Source: Sphingobacterium sp. (GTDB taxonomy: Bacteria; Bacteroidota; Bacteroidia; Sphingobacteriales; Sphingobacteriaceae). Taken from it: a DNA stretch of 64,000 bases. The DNA is taken from contig JAQZAZ010000010.1 in NCBI GenBank assembly GCA_029239355.1, forward strand, positions 1 through 64,000, read 5' to 3'. Made by a program: the position numbers and the translations under genes. A model generated the notes under the pieces. It was given only the letters and a program-made list of their open reading frames with translations. It was not told the origin of the DNA and did no database searches. Below, piece by piece: positions 8,344-18,001 of the stretch (position 1 is the first letter of the stretch; each line of letters opens with the position of its first letter).

Positions 8344-8363
8344 ACGAGACCTTACCCATAAAA

Positions 8364-8406
8364 ATAAAACAAAAGCCCCGATTGATTCGCGGGGCTTTTG
8401 TTTTAT
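8364..8406. terminator. Bidirectional intrinsic terminator between thioredoxin-like gene and clpB
   Basis: A perfect 17-base stem: arms 8364-8380 and 8390-8406, GC core GCCCCG/CGGGGC, loop 8381-8389, A-run on one side and T-run on the other. It ends the rightward thioredoxin-like transcript and the leftward clpB transcript, whose stop is at 8420. Confidence 0.88.
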
Positions 8407-8419
8407 GGGCAATCGGGCA

Positions 8420-11020
8420 TTATTGTTCCTGTTTATTGATAAAGACGAATTTTCCATCGAAGACATCCAGCTGTATAATCGAATCGCGGCTTATTTTGCC
8501 GGATAAGATTTCTTTGGAAAGTTCATTCAAAATACGTTTCTGAATGACACGTTTCAATGGTCTGGCTCCATAGATTGGATCATAGCCGAGCTGTGCCAGC
8601 CAGTCCAAAGCATCGTCTGAGGCAGTAATATAAATATTTTGTTCAGCCAATTGTTTTTGGACATGCGCAAATTGGAGTCTGACAATATCAGCGATTTCAT
8701 CTCTGCTTAATGGTGTAAACATAATCACCTCGTCGATTCGGTTCAAGAATTCTGGTCGGATCGACTGTTTAAGTAAATCAAAGACCTCAGTGCGTGTTTT
8801 TGCAATGATCTCCTCTTTGTTGTCATCATCCAAATGACTAAAATTCTCTTGGATAATATGTGAACCCGTATTGGAGGTCATGATTATGATTGTATTCTTA
8901 AAATTAACCGTACGACCTTTGTTGTCCGTAAGGTGGCCATCATCCAATACCTGTAGCAAGATATTAAATACATCAGGGTGTGCTTTTTCTATTTCGTCGA
9001 GTAATACAACCGAATAAGGGTGTCTACGTACGGCTTCTGTAAGCTGACCGCCTTCATCGTAACCGACATATCCCGGAGGCGCACCGATCAAACGGGAGAC
9101 AGCATGTCTCTCCTGATATTCCGACATGTCGATACGCACCATGGATTGCTCATCATCGAAGAGGAATTCGGCCAGAGCTTTTGCGAGCTCCGTTTTCCCG
9201 ACCCCTGTTGTGCCGAGAAAAATGAATGAACCTATAGGGCGCTTCGCATCGTTCAGTCCAGCTCTTGAGCGACGGATTGCATCTGAAATGGCTTCAATGG
9301 CCTCGTTTTGACCCGCTACCCGTTTGTGGAGCTCTTCTTCCAGATTCAGGAGTTTTTCACGTTCAGACTGAATCATTTTGCTGACAGGGATACCTGTCCA
9401 TTTGGCAACAACATCGGCGATATCTTCTGAGGTCACCTCTTCTTTGAGCATTCGCTTGCTTTCTTGTTTTTCGGCCAGCTCAGCTTTGAGTTTCTCCACT
9501 TTTTCCTGCGCTTCTTTGATTCGTCCGTAACGTAATTCAGCTACCTTGCCGTAATCACCGGAACGTTCAGCCTGTTCGGCCTCAAGTTTGTAGTTTTCAA
9601 TGTTTTCAATTTCTTGGTTTACATTGTCGACTAAACTTTTCTCTTCCTGCCAAGAAGCACGCAGTGTATCGCGTTCGGCAGATAGGTTGGCAATGCTTTC
9701 TGATAATTCCTGCACCTTCTTGTCGTCATTTTCTCGTTTTAATGCCTCCCGTTCGATCTCCAGTTGCATGATACGACGTTCCAATTCATCGACGGCTTCC
9801 GGCACGGAATCCATCTCCAGGCGCAATTTAGATGCTGCTTCGTCGATTAGGTCGATTGCTTTGTCCGGTAAAAAGCGGTCTGAAATATAACGTTGTGACA
9901 GTTCCACTGCGGCGATGATCGACTCATCGAGGATCCGCACTTTATGGTGTGTTTCATAACGTTCTTTTAATCCCCGAAGAATGGAAATGGCATCCTGAGT
10001 GTCCGGCTCTTCCACCATGACTTTTTGGAACCTACGTTCTAAGGCTTTATCTTTTTCAAAATATTTTTGATATTCATTGAGTGTGGTTGCGCCAATGGCA
10101 CGCAATTCACCTCTGGCCAGGGCAGGTTTCAGGATGTTTGCAGCATCCATTGCGCCCTCACCGCCACCGGCACCAACCAGGGTATGGATTTCATCTATGA
10201 ATAAGATGATCTCACCATTGGAATCAGTTACTTCTTTGACAACAGCCTTTAAACGTTCCTCAAATTCACCCTTGTATTTGGCTCCGGCGACGAGGGCACC
10301 CATATCCAACGAAAAAACAATTTTGGATTTGAGGTTTTCCGGTGCATCGCCTTTAATGATCCGATAGGCAATTCCTTCAGCAATAGCTGTTTTACCAACC
10401 CCGGGTTCACCAACGAGTATGGGGTTGTTTTTGGTGCGTCGTGAAAGGATCTGCATGACCCGTCTGATTTCCTCATCCCGGCCGATGACCGGGTCGAGTT
10501 TGCCGGATTCAGCATACTCGTTTAGATTACGGGCATATTTACCTAATGCGTTATAAGTGGCTTCTGCATTTTGGTCGGTCACCCGGTTATTGCCACGCAA
10601 TTCTTTAATGGCTGTCTTTAGGTCTTTTTCGGTGACCCCTTGCGATTTCAATAGGGAGGATGTTTGATCCGTGGTGGCCAATATGCCCAATAGCAAATGC
10701 TCAACGGATACAAACTCGTCGTTGAATTCTTTGAGATAGCCCTGCGCTTTTTGCAATGCATTATTGGTGTCACTGCTCAAATAAATATTACTTCCGCTAA
10801 CTTTGGGAAAGCGATCGATCTGTTTGTCAAGCTCAGTGCCAAGGTAAGTAATGTTGACGTTCAATTTTTTTAATAAATGGCTGACAACATTTTCGTCTAC
10901 AGTAAGTAATGCTTTTAGTATATGTGCCGTTTCAATTGCCTGTTGCTGATTTCCAGCAGCAATCTCCGAAGCTTTTTGTATAGCTTCCTGGGCTTTGATT
11001 GTGTAATTGTTAAAGTTCAT
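8420..11020 (-). CDS. clpB: ATP-dependent disaggregase ClpB
   Basis: An 866-residue Hsp100 chaperone that works with DnaK to solubilise aggregated proteins. In order: Clp N-domain repeats (1-145), first AAA+ module with Walker A G-E-P-G-V-G-K-T at 204-211 and Walker B F-I-D-E-I-H, the long coiled-coil middle domain (about 410-525) that distinguishes ClpB from ClpA/ClpC, the second AAA+ module with Walker A G-T-T-G-V-G-K-T near 605, and a C-terminal D2-small domain. Length is normal (about 860). It is monocistronic. No CIRCE-type inverted repeat was recognised upstream; TATTTTTG at 11154-11147 (minus strand) may be a -7 box. Confidence 0.98.
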   Translation of the reverse strand: MNFNNYTIKAQEAIQKASEIAAGNQQQAIETAHILKALLTVDENVVSHLLKKLNVNITYLGTELDKQIDRFPKVSGSNIYLSSDTNNALQKAQGYLKEFNDEFVSVEHLLLGILATTDQTSSLLKSQGVTEKDLKTAIKELRGNNRVTDQNAEATYNALGKYARNLNEYAESGKLDPVIGRDEEIRRVMQILSRRTKNNPILVGEPGVGKTAIAEGIAYRIIKGDAPENLKSKIVFSLDMGALVAGAKYKGEFEERLKAVVKEVTDSNGEIILFIDEIHTLVGAGGGEGAMDAANILKPALARGELRAIGATTLNEYQKYFEKDKALERRFQKVMVEEPDTQDAISILRGLKERYETHHKVRILDESIIAAVELSQRYISDRFLPDKAIDLIDEAASKLRLEMDSVPEAVDELERRIMQLEIEREALKRENDDKKVQELSESIANLSAERDTLRASWQEEKSLVDNVNQEIENIENYKLEAEQAERSGDYGKVAELRYGRIKEAQEKVEKLKAELAEKQESKRMLKEEVTSEDIADVVAKWTGIPVSKMIQSEREKLLNLEEELHKRVAGQNEAIEAISDAIRRSRAGLNDAKRPIGSFIFLGTTGVGKTELAKALAEFLFDDEQSMVRIDMSEYQERHAVSRLIGAPPGYVGYDEGGQLTEAVRRHPYSVVLLDEIEKAHPDVFNILLQVLDDGHLTDNKGRTVNFKNTIIIMTSNTGSHIIQENFSHLDDDNKEEIIAKTRTEVFDLLKQSIRPEFLNRIDEVIMFTPLSRDEIADIVRLQFAHVQKQLAEQNIYITASDDALDWLAQLGYDPIYGARPLKRVIQKRILNELSKEILSGKISRDSIIQLDVFDGKFVFINKQEQ

Positions 11021-11209
11021 GCTTTACTAATTAAAGTTTTGTTGATATGCATCAGGTATAACAATTGAAATGCCATTCAGGTTTTACGGGATATTTCGGA
11101 AAAAATGGCATTAATATTTATTGAGTCATGACAAATTTTCAGTATACAAAAATAATGATGTTGATTTTTAATTATTTGAGTTGTCAAGGGCAAAAATTAT
11201 TTCGGCAGA

Positions 11210-11241
11210 CTTGTATTTTTGATTTAGGCTTTCGATATTTG
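11210..11241 (+). promoter_or_regulatory. Probable promoter of the tRNA-Thr cluster
   Basis: CTTG at 11210-11213 and GATATTTG at 11234-11241, with a 20-base spacer, match the Bacteroidota -33/-7 pattern with one mismatch in the -7 box. Transcription would begin near 11248, exactly before a 9-base perfect hairpin (11249-11257/11262-11270) that would be the 5' end of the precursor. Confidence 0.45.
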
Positions 11242-11289
11242 CAGCATCTTAAAACGGAAAGCCGTTTTAATGATTGAAAAGAAGTTAAC

Positions 11290-11362
<73 letters not shown>

Positions 11363-11395
11363 CTTCGAGTGTTACTCATCAAACTTCTTTAAAAA

Positions 11396-11468
<73 letters not shown>

Positions 11469-11501
11469 CTTTGAGCGATACTCGTTAAAATTCATTGAAC
11501 A

Positions 11502-11574
<73 letters not shown>

Positions 11575-11577
11575 CAG

Positions 11578-11611
11578 AAAAAATCCCCAAGATAATTCTT
11601 GGGGATTTTTT
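11578..11611. terminator. Bidirectional terminator between the tRNA cluster and alkaline phosphatase
   Basis: Arms 11578-11592 and 11597-11611 form a 15-base stem with core TCCCCAAGA/TCTTGGGGA, a 4-base loop TAAT, and T/A runs at the base. It ends the rightward tRNA transcript and the leftward phosphatase transcript (stop at 11616). Confidence 0.88.
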
Positions 11612-11615
11612 GTTT

Positions 11616-13028
11616 TTAATCCAAGCTGAGCTTAGCTGCTTTCGCTATTTTCTTCGGTATATCAGTGTTATCCATTTTGTGATTGAACAGTTGAGCGCCT
11701 ACACCAATAGCATAGACCGGTGCATAGGCTGCCGAATGGTTGTTGGATGCCCATGCAATTGAACTCATGCGGTTCAGTATGGCTATGCTTAAAGCAGCTA
11801 TTTTGTCATCACTTGCATACAGACTTTTTGCTGTTTCATTTTGATGGTCGACAAAGCTTCGCTGAAAGGCTTCTTTCAGCATTTTGTCGTCATCTGCATT
11901 CACTTTTACCTGATTGTAGAGGCCCGTGTGTGTGGAAAGTAAGTTTTTTAGATCATCCCAAGAAGCATTTTCCTTACCTTTGCGCAGATTCCCAATTTCA
12001 TTTGACAGTTCGGCATGCGATAATTTTTGGTTTGCTAACAATTTAGTTTTTAATGTCGAGCTGCCGTTGCCGATACCCAATCCGCCTGTTTCATGGTCTG
12101 CTGTCACGACAATAAGTGTTTCATTGGGATGTTGCTTATAGAATTCAAAGACCAGTTCCGCTGCGGAATTAAAGTCCAGCACCTCCTGGATGGTAGTAGC
12201 AGCATCATTTGCATGGCAGGCCCAGTCTATTTTTCCGCCTTCGACCATTAAAAAGAACCCATTTTTGTTATTCAGTTCCAGCGATTGGATAGCCGCTGCA
12301 GTAATATCGGCAAGCTTTAGGTCAGTGGGCTTTTGATCTATGGCATACTTGAGCGCATCAGTCGCCGTTCCCTCGGTGTTCATGAGGATAATTTTATCAG
12401 ATTTGCGCGGGTATTGCATATAGGCATCTTTTCCCTTTAAAACCTGGTATCCCGCTTTTTCGAATATTGGAAAAAGGGAAGGTGCTGTACTTTTGTCAAA
12501 GCTAGTCTCTGGTTTTAAGAAATTGGATCCGCCGAAAAAATCAAAATTGGAGCTAATAATTTCTTTTCCAATCTCGTAGTACATATCGCGGTCGGGCTGA
12601 TGGGCATAAAACGATGCTGGCGTGGCATGGTCAATGCTTACACTTGTAATAATGCCGACTTTTTTTCCCTTTTCTTTAGCTGCATAAGCGATACTTTTAT
12701 AGGGTACTGTTCCTGTGCTATCCATCGCGATAACACCATTCTTTGTCTTTTTGCCAACGGCTAGTGCGGTACCGCCGGCTCCGGAATCGGTAACGCCGTT
12801 GGATTGTGAATGTGTCGAAGCAAAACCAACATGGGGAAACTGCGTAAACACAAGCGGTATAGGGCTATTCTTTTGCTGGCTTTCGGCAAGGTGTATTTCA
12901 GTCAGGTTGACTTGATTGAGGCCCATTCCATCACCGATGAGGTAAAAGATATATTTTGCTTCTTGGCTAAAAGCCGGAAATACCTGGATAAAAGCAAAGA
13001 GAAAGAGGAATAAAAAGTGTTTTTTCAT
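11616..13028 (-). CDS. Alkaline phosphatase (PhoA family)
   Basis: A 470-residue periplasmic metal-dependent phosphomonoesterase. Residues 1-21 are a Sec signal ending A-F-S. Metal and catalytic motifs are complete: G-D-G-M-G with Asp33, D81-S82-G with Ser82 as nucleophile, and T-A-D-H-E-T-G-G in the C-terminal third. The start is set at the ATG at 13028 because it gives a normal signal peptide; an upstream ATG at 13067 would put 13 hydrophobic residues ahead of it. It releases phosphate from organic esters and may complement the phytase locus 11 kb away. No Pho-box could be defined. Confidence 0.93.
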   Translation of the reverse strand: MKKHFLFLFLFAFIQVFPAFSQEAKYIFYLIGDGMGLNQVNLTEIHLAESQQKNSPIPLVFTQFPHVGFASTHSQSNGVTDSGAGGTALAVGKKTKNGVIAMDSTGTVPYKSIAYAAKEKGKKVGIITSVSIDHATPASFYAHQPDRDMYYEIGKEIISSNFDFFGGSNFLKPETSFDKSTAPSLFPIFEKAGYQVLKGKDAYMQYPRKSDKIILMNTEGTATDALKYAIDQKPTDLKLADITAAAIQSLELNNKNGFFLMVEGGKIDWACHANDAATTIQEVLDFNSAAELVFEFYKQHPNETLIVVTADHETGGLGIGNGSSTLKTKLLANQKLSHAELSNEIGNLRKGKENASWDDLKNLLSTHTGLYNQVKVNADDDKMLKEAFQRSFVDHQNETAKSLYASDDKIAALSIAILNRMSSIAWASNNHSAAYAPVYAIGVGAQLFNHKMDNTDIPKKIAKAAKLSLD

Positions 13029-13131
13029 TAGTGTGATAAATAATAATAAATGTCCGCAAATTAACAAGCTACCATTAGCTAATTGTTAATTCATTATTAT
13101 GAATGCTCTTTAAGACCCTCTGTTATTGCGG

Positions 13132-13791
13132 TTACCGCTGATCTGCTTTTTCCGATAATTGTTTGATTTCTTTTACAGAGATGATATTGATGGATTCTTT
13201 ACAGTTGCGAATAGCCTGCAGCATCGCCGAGGCTACGCGGGCAACAGGAAGCGCTTCGTAGGCCTTGAAAAGGCCAATGCGATTAAAGGCCTTTAATGCA
13301 CTTATGCCAATCTTTTCACCTACACGATCTGTGTTTGGACGGATTAAACCGCCGGGTTGCACAATAATAAGCTTGCCAAAATCAAGTGCCTTAACATGTT
13401 GTTCTAAGCTTCCTTTCATTCGATTATAGAAAATTTTCGAACCAGCGTCAGCCTTGACTGCTGACAGCAATACAAAGCAGGGGATTTCATTTTTCTTGGC
13501 CAGCGCCGCAAATTGTAGATTGAGATCATGGTCCACTCTCCACTGGGCGTCTTTGCTGCCCGCATCTTTGGCTGTCGTGCCGAGGCAGGAGATCGCGACA
13601 TCACCCCGAATATGCTGTTCAAATTCCTGTAGCTTGTTGAAATCCACAATAATCTGCTGTAATTTGGGCTGCTCATCAAATGCCTTGCGACGTAGGAGGA
13701 CGATAACTTCGGTGAATTCCGCTGACTTCAATAAATCGTGCACAAGTATTTTTCCGGTTGCGCCAGATCCGCCAATTAAGACTGCTCTCAT
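13132..13791 (-). CDS. NAD(P)H-binding short-chain reductase-like protein
   Basis: A 219-residue Rossmann-fold protein of the atypical SDR / HTATIP2-like group. The dinucleotide loop is at the very N-terminus (L-I-G-G-S-G-A-T-G-K, residues 4-13), followed by R-R-K at the end of strand 2, a charge pattern favouring NADP. The strand G-D-V-A-I-S-C-L-G-T-T and the later C-F-V-L-L-S-A-V-K are as in the family; the catalytic Y-x-x-x-K is replaced by Y-N-R-M-K. Start chosen at 13791, directly before the nucleotide-binding strand; an upstream ATG at 13845 adds 18 unmatched residues. Substrate unknown. Confidence 0.82.
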   Translation of the reverse strand: MRAVLIGGSGATGKILVHDLLKSAEFTEVIVLLRRKAFDEQPKLQQIIVDFNKLQEFEQHIRGDVAISCLGTTAKDAGSKDAQWRVDHDLNLQFAALAKKNEIPCFVLLSAVKADAGSKIFYNRMKGSLEQHVKALDFGKLIIVQPGGLIRPNTDRVGEKIGISALKAFNRIGLFKAYEALPVARVASAMLQAIRNCKESINIISVKEIKQLSEKADQR

Positions 13792-13889
13792 ATTGTTCGT
13801 TTTTTTTGTTCCACACAAATGATGCACAGTGATCCTGTTCATCATCGTGATATTGTTACTGTTACTAAGCCTAGGTTTATACCGGAAAC

Positions 13890-14132
13890 TTAATCTTTAT
13901 AGTTTGGTTTTCCGGGTGTGAAGCGTACGATGGATTGATCCAGTCGCAGGGTGTCGGCCACAGTGATCAGATCTTCCTCAACAATAAAGTTTTGATCAAT
14001 GGATGTTTTTATTGTTGTAAAATCTTCTTGATCGGCGTCTTGAAAATAGAGGAGGGATTGTATGGTTGATACCGCTACGAGTTCGAGCAATTCGTCTTCA
14101 CCTTCATAGCCAACATAGAAAAAATCTGCCAT
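13890..14132 (-). CDS. Small acidic protein of unknown function
   Basis: An 80-residue, strongly acidic protein (MADFFYVGYEGEDELLELVA at the start) with no recognised domain, signal or membrane segment. I chose the ATG at 14132; one at 14153 would add seven residues. It lies 98 bases upstream of the reductase gene on the same strand and could be in the same transcript. No function is suggested. Confidence 0.55.
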   Translation of the reverse strand: MADFFYVGYEGEDELLELVAVSTIQSLLYFQDADQEDFTTIKTSIDQNFIVEEDLITVADTLRLDQSIVRFTPGKPNYKD

Positions 14133-14337
14133 AATTATGCAATTTAGTTTCATACGAATATACCTTATTTAATCTTAAATCAGTTATTTTAGACCGAAAA
14201 ACTTAAGCAAGAAGTCTATGTTTTAATCAAATGCTGGATTTTAATTTTCTTGTTGAGCAGCTTTATTTCCCTCACAAAAATGCCTTATATTTGGAGTGAT
14301 CATTTAGTGTAAACATGAATAATAAGATTATATAAAG

Positions 14338-14523
14338 ATGAATAAAGAGCAGATACAGAATTGGTTGGATAATGGATACGATATACTGCATCATGGTAGG
14401 CCGGTTAAAGTTGAGGGCGATTTGTGGGATTATATAGATGGATTGGGAAGTTATGAAAACGTGTATGTATTGCGGGAATTAATTTATTGGACAGAAGAAG
14501 AGCTGGCAAATATCGGCAAGTAA
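14338..14523 (+). CDS. Small hypothetical protein
   Basis: A 61-residue soluble protein, acidic and rich in Tyr, Trp, Asp and Glu (for example Y-D-I-L-H-H-G and W-D-Y-I-D-G-L-G). It starts at the ATG at 14338, preceded by the purine-rich run ATAAAG. It has its own intergenic space on both sides and is convergent with the Lrp gene. Codon use looks like that of neighbours, so it is probably real. No family is recognised. Confidence 0.6.
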   Translation: MNKEQIQNWLDNGYDILHHGRPVKVEGDLWDYIDGLGSYENVYVLRELIYWTEEELANIGK

Positions 14524-14587
14524 CAATAAGGGACTGACTCCATTGTTGTTGCTGTAGATTCAAGAGCAGTTGCACGAGCAGTTGTTG

Positions 14588-15040
14588 TTAAAGGATAATA
14601 TTACGTTTAAAAGCGCAACCCAATTCGATGAGCGAATCTGTTTTAGCGATGCCGGGAATATTGTCAATTTTTTCATACAGCAACTGGCGCATATGCTCAT
14701 GGTTTTTGGCAATAATCTTAATGTATAAGGTGTAATTTCCCGTGATGTAATAACATTCCGTTACTTCAGGTATTTTTTTCAATTCCGCAATAATACGGCC
14801 TGAGTCATGATCTTTCTCAAGGCTCAATCCCGTAAAGGCCCCCCAGTCATACCCCAATCTTTTTTCATCCAATACAGGTTTTATACCGGTCAGTATCCCT
14901 TGATCCATTAAGCGATTGATCCGTTGATGGATCATGGTGTTGGATACACCCAATGCAGTAGCAATAGCGGAATAGGCCATTCGGCCATCTGCATCCAAGT
15001 ATTTTAAAATCTGAAGGTCAAATTCATCAATGCCGTTCAT
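14588..15040 (-). CDS. Lrp/AsnC-family regulator
   Basis: A 150-residue leucine-responsive regulator. The N-terminal winged helix-turn-helix covers about 5-60, with I-A-T-A-L-G-V-S-N-T-M-I-H-Q-R-I as the recognition unit. The C-terminal RAM ligand domain follows (about 68-148), with E-C-Y-Y-I-T-G-N-Y and the typical G-I-A-K-T-D-S-L-I near its end. It is divergent from the ornithine aminotransferase/arginase-family operon and probably controls it in response to an amino acid such as arginine or ornithine. The 124-base shared upstream region is very AT-rich, as expected for an Lrp target. Confidence 0.92.
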   Translation of the reverse strand: MNGIDEFDLQILKYLDADGRMAYSAIATALGVSNTMIHQRINRLMDQGILTGIKPVLDEKRLGYDWGAFTGLSLEKDHDSGRIIAELKKIPEVTECYYITGNYTLYIKIIAKNHEHMRQLLYEKIDNIPGIAKTDSLIELGCAFKRNIIL

Positions 15041-15129
15041 TGTTATGTAAGTATGAAAGTTAATTTTAATATTTTAACGCTAATTTAGTGTTAAATTACT
15101 TTGTTTTATATTAAAAATAGTAAAAATTG

Positions 15130-15137
15130 TATATTTG
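15130..15137 (+). promoter_or_regulatory. -7 box for the rocD-arginase operon
   Basis: TATATTTG exactly matches TAnnTTTG, 27 bases before the rocD start codon. No -33 TTTG occurs at the best distance (one at 15101-15104 is 25 bases away), which may mean an activator is needed, such as the divergent Lrp protein. Confidence 0.45.
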
Positions 15138-15164
15138 TTATTATTTGAAAATAAAATCCAAATT

Positions 15165-16430
15165 ATGAGTATGGTATCTAAACAAGGAAATAGCGCGGTA
15201 TTCGTGGCCAAGGAAGAAAAATATGGAGCACATAACTATCATCCTTTACCGGTTGTGTTGGAACGGGCAGCTGGTGTTATGGTTTGGGATGTTGACGGTA
15301 AATCTTATTTTGATTTTCTATCCGCCTATTCAGCAGTCAATCAAGGACATTGTCATCCGCGGATTATCGCTGCATTGACGGACCAAGCCCAAAAGTTAAC
15401 CTTGACCTCACGCGCTTTCTATAACAATAAATTAGGCGATTTTGAAGAAATGATCTGCAAGCTTTTCGGATTCGATAAAGCGCTGGTCATGAACTCTGGT
15501 GTAGAGGCTGTTGAGACGGCGATGAAGCTCTGTCGTAAGTGGGCGTACCAAGTGAAGGGTATTGCACAGAATCAAGCTAAAATAGTTTTTGCCAAAGACA
15601 ATTTTCATGGACGTACCATTTCGGTGATATCTGCTTCAAACGATACGACTGCGACCAATGATTTTGGTCCATTTGTGGATGGGATTGCCTTGGTGCCCTA
15701 CAATAATATTGAGGCATTGGAAGTATTGTTCAAACAGGATAAAAATATTGCCGGATTTATTGTGGAGCCCATTCAGGGCGAAGCGGGTATTGTGGTTCCG
15801 GATACGGATTATCTAAAACGTGTGCGCCAGTTGTGTACGAGCTATAATGTGCTTTTTATTGCTGATGAAATTCAGACGGGTATCGCGCGAACCGGAAGCA
15901 TGCTGGCATCTTATGCCATTGACGATGTAGACAGTGCAAGTAAGCCTGATGTATTGATATTAGGTAAGGCCCTATCCGGAGGTGTATTGCCAGTGTCTGC
16001 GGTGTTGGCAGACGATACGATTATGTTATGTATCAAACCCGGTGAGCATGGCTCTACCTATGGTGGTAATCCTTTGGCTTGCGCGGTCGCCATGGAGGCA
16101 TTACAGGTCGTATTGGATGAAGATCTGGTCGAGAATGCACGTCAAATGGGCGACCTATTTCTGCAAGGATTACGGAAGATTGCGGCTAAATTGGATATCA
16201 TTACCGAGGTTAGGGGGAAAGGACTATTGACCGCCATTGTGATCAATGCCAGTGAAGAAAGTGATCTGGCCTGGAATATTTGTCTGGAATTTAAGAAGAA
16301 TGGTCTTCTGGCAAAACCTACCCATGGCAACAAAATTCGTTTGGCTCCGCCTTTGGTTATTACCAAAAGCCAGATCAACAGCTGTCTGGAGATAATCGAA
16401 CGATCGTTGGTTAATGTACGTACGCGATGA
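15165..16430 (+). CDS. rocD: Ornithine aminotransferase
   Basis: A 421-residue class III PLP aminotransferase converting ornithine and 2-oxoglutarate to glutamate semialdehyde and glutamate. PLP-binding residues are in place: Asp234 in A-D-E-I-Q-T-G and Lys268 in G-K-A-L-S-G-G. The S-T-Y-G-G-N-P-L-A motif and [10 protein letters not shown] segment are typical of ornithine aminotransferase; acetylornithine aminotransferase is the alternative, but the arginase-family partner and Lrp neighbour favour catabolism. Start chosen at the ATG at 15165 (MSMVSKQG), after the -7 box. Its stop overlaps the start of the next gene by four bases (ATGA), so the two are coupled. Confidence 0.93.
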   Translation: MSMVSKQGNSAVFVAKEEKYGAHNYHPLPVVLERAAGVMVWDVDGKSYFDFLSAYSAVNQGHCHPRIIAALTDQAQKLTLTSRAFYNNKLGDFEEMICKLFGFDKALVMNSGVEAVETAMKLCRKWAYQVKGIAQNQAKIVFAKDNFHGRTISVISASNDTTATNDFGPFVDGIALVPYNNIEALEVLFKQDKNIAGFIVEPIQGEAGIVVPDTDYLKRVRQLCTSYNVLFIADEIQTGIARTGSMLASYAIDDVDSASKPDVLILGKALSGGVLPVSAVLADDTIMLCIKPGEHGSTYGGNPLACAVAMEALQVVLDEDLVENARQMGDLFLQGLRKIAAKLDIITEVRGKGLLTAIVINASEESDLAWNICLEFKKNGLLAKPTHGNKIRLAPPLVITKSQINSCLEIIERSLVNVRTR

Positions 16431-17392
16431 AAAAGATGATTGAACTGATTAAAAACAGGTCAGATATCGGTGCGGGTACCAGAGGTTCTGACTTAGGAAT
16501 TGATGCCATTGAGATTGCGGCAATCAACAAAGGAAGTCAGTACTTTATCAATTATCCTTTTGTAGATGTGCCTACCCGAAATAGTTCCATTTATCAAAAT
16601 GATAACCATCCTTTCGGTAAGCATATTCAGCAGATTTATGAGCAATGTAAGCAAGTGGCTTCGACCGTTGAGGATAGTCTTTCAGCGGGTAATTTCCCGC
16701 TGGTATTTTCGGGAGATCATTCTTCGGCAATGGGTACAATCAGTGGAATCAAGTCGGCATATCCGGATAAAAAATTGGGGGTGATTTGGGTTGATGCCCA
16801 CGCGGATATTCATTCACCTTATACAACACCTTCCGGTAATATGCATGGGATGCCTTTGGCGGCCATGTTGAATGAAGATAACCTGTCTTGTAAGATTAAT
16901 GAAATTGATCAATCAACAGAAGAATTCTGGAATAAGCTGAAACGTATTGCTGGTCCGGCCGAGAAGATACAGCCTGCGAATTTAATCTATTTTGGCGTTC
17001 GGGATACCGAAGAGCCAGAGGATATGCTGATTGAGCGTTTAGGTGTGAAAAATTACCGCGTCGAAGAAATTCGTCAACGGAGCATCGAAGACTGTGTAGC
17101 CGAGGCATTGGCCAATTTGAAGGACTGCGATATGATTTATATCTCTTTTGATGTGGATAGCATGGATAGTGAATTGATTTCGGACGGTACGGGGACACCG
17201 GTGCCCAAAGGCTTCATGCCGAAGGAAATCGTTCTGATATTGGAAGAAATCATCCGTTCGGGAAAAGTAACCTGTTTCGAGATTGTCGAAGTAAATCCGT
17301 TGCTGGACAATAAAGGAAATAAGATGGCTGAGGTCGCTTTTGATATTTTAGAACGGATAACACCTTTGATTGAGCTTAAATCAGGGTATTGA
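16427..17392 (+). CDS. Arginase/formimidoylglutamase-family ureohydrolase
   Basis: A 321-residue ureohydrolase with the full dimanganese site: His98 in G-D-H-S, Asp123, His125 and Asp127 in D-A-H-A-D, and the paired aspartates of S-F-D-V-D-S-M-D near residue 245. Coupling to ornithine aminotransferase suggests an arginase that splits arginine to ornithine and urea, the two enzymes then giving glutamate semialdehyde. Agmatinase or formimidoylglutamase activity cannot be excluded from sequence. It starts at the ATG overlapping the rocD stop; an ATG three codons on is also possible. A strong terminator follows 126 bases later. Confidence 0.88.
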   Translation: MKKMIELIKNRSDIGAGTRGSDLGIDAIEIAAINKGSQYFINYPFVDVPTRNSSIYQNDNHPFGKHIQQIYEQCKQVASTVEDSLSAGNFPLVFSGDHSSAMGTISGIKSAYPDKKLGVIWVDAHADIHSPYTTPSGNMHGMPLAAMLNEDNLSCKINEIDQSTEEFWNKLKRIAGPAEKIQPANLIYFGVRDTEEPEDMLIERLGVKNYRVEEIRQRSIEDCVAEALANLKDCDMIYISFDVDSMDSELISDGTGTPVPKGFMPKEIVLILEEIIRSGKVTCFEIVEVNPLLDNKGNKMAEVAFDILERITPLIELKSGY

Positions 17393-17518
17393 TCTGTAGC
17401 ACGACTTTGTTGCGATCGATAGCTTAAGTTAGCCGCTACGTCAATTGTATTTTAACTGCAATTAAGCAAAAGGTTCTGTACTGTGCCAGCTTTAATATTT
17501 AACAAATCAATAGGTGCT

Positions 17519-17560
17519 AAGGGGTGTTCGATGCTAGATCGGACACCCCTTGTTTTTTTT
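17519..17560 (+). terminator. Intrinsic terminator of the rocD-arginase operon
   Basis: Arms 17519-17532 and 17538-17551 form a 14-pair stem (one G-T pair) with core AGGGGTGT/ACACCCCT and a 5-base loop, followed by G and eight T. Confidence 0.9.
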
Positions 17561-17704
17561 CTGTTTTCACGGTAGCCTCCTGATAGGAGTTATCGCAAAG
17601 TTCCACCCTCAGCCAGTTCGTCCCTACTTTTATTGGGCCCTTTTTCGTTTGCGGTAGGGGCTTCCTTGCTAGCAACGTATGTCTAACGTTGTTCATTGAA
17701 GGCT

Positions 17705-17753
17705 ATTTCTTTGCTGTTTCTTTGGTATTATATCAAAGAAACAGCAAAGAAAT
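17705..17753. repeat. Perfect 20-base inverted repeat (AAAGAAACAGCAAAGAAA type)
   Basis: Arms 17705-17724 and 17734-17753 are perfectly complementary; the 9-base spacer GTATTATAT adds up to three more weak pairs. It lacks a T-run, so it is not a classic terminator. The right arm has the same CAAAGAAA units as the direct repeats that follow. Confidence 0.85.
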
Positions 17754-17805
17754 AACAAAGCAGATCCCTAGAAAGCCCGAAGGAGGTGCGAAGAAATGGC
17801 CTAAA

Positions 17806-17875
17806 AACGGCAAAGAAACGACAAAGGATAGGCAAAGAAACGGCAAAGGATAGGCAAAGAAATACCAAAGAAAAA
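17806..17875. repeat. Short direct repeats with unit GGATAGGCAAAGAAACGGCAAA (22 bases, imperfect)
   Basis: The unit GGCAAAGAAACGGCAAAG plus a GATA spacer recurs about three times, with decay at both ends: CGGCAAAGAAACGACAAAG, GGCAAAGAAACGGCAAAG, GGCAAAGAAATACCAAAG. Period is 22 bases. Spacing is too short and regular for a CRISPR array. Function unknown. Confidence 0.8.
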
Positions 17876-18001
17876 GTATGCTTTGTCTTATCCTGAGGTT
17901 GCGATGTAGCCTGTCCTTTGTACCATATTAAGTTTAATCGGATTTAATATTTTCTTAACATGTTTCCGCTTAAATTTGCAGGGCGATTATTTACTGCAAA
18001 A

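Larger units (their letters stand above)
17561..18001. other. Gene-free region with many inverted and direct repeats
   Basis: No credible gene lies between the terminator and the TPR regulator. The region contains short inverted pairs (CCCTAC/GTAGGG around 17622-17656 and CAACGT/ACGTTG around 17673-17694), a perfect 20-base inverted repeat, and a run of GCAAAGAAA-type direct repeats. An AAGGAGGTG sequence near 17780 looks like a ribosome site but has no reading frame after it. The last 60 bases before the TPR gene should hold that gene's promoter, but no clear TAnnTTTG is seen. Confidence 0.6.

Noticed and set aside
8364-8406. Hairpin considered as a riboswitch or attenuator
   Set aside because: Its place between convergent stop codons, A/T runs on both sides and perfect stem fit a simple bidirectional terminator.
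9020-10367. Several plus-strand frames within clpB
   Set aside because: They are antisense to a highly conserved gene and show typical mirror composition (Ser/Arg-rich), so they are chance frames.
17806-17875. Repeat run that could be taken for a CRISPR array
   Set aside because: Period is only 22 bases, units are imperfect, there are no unique spacers of constant length and no cas genes.
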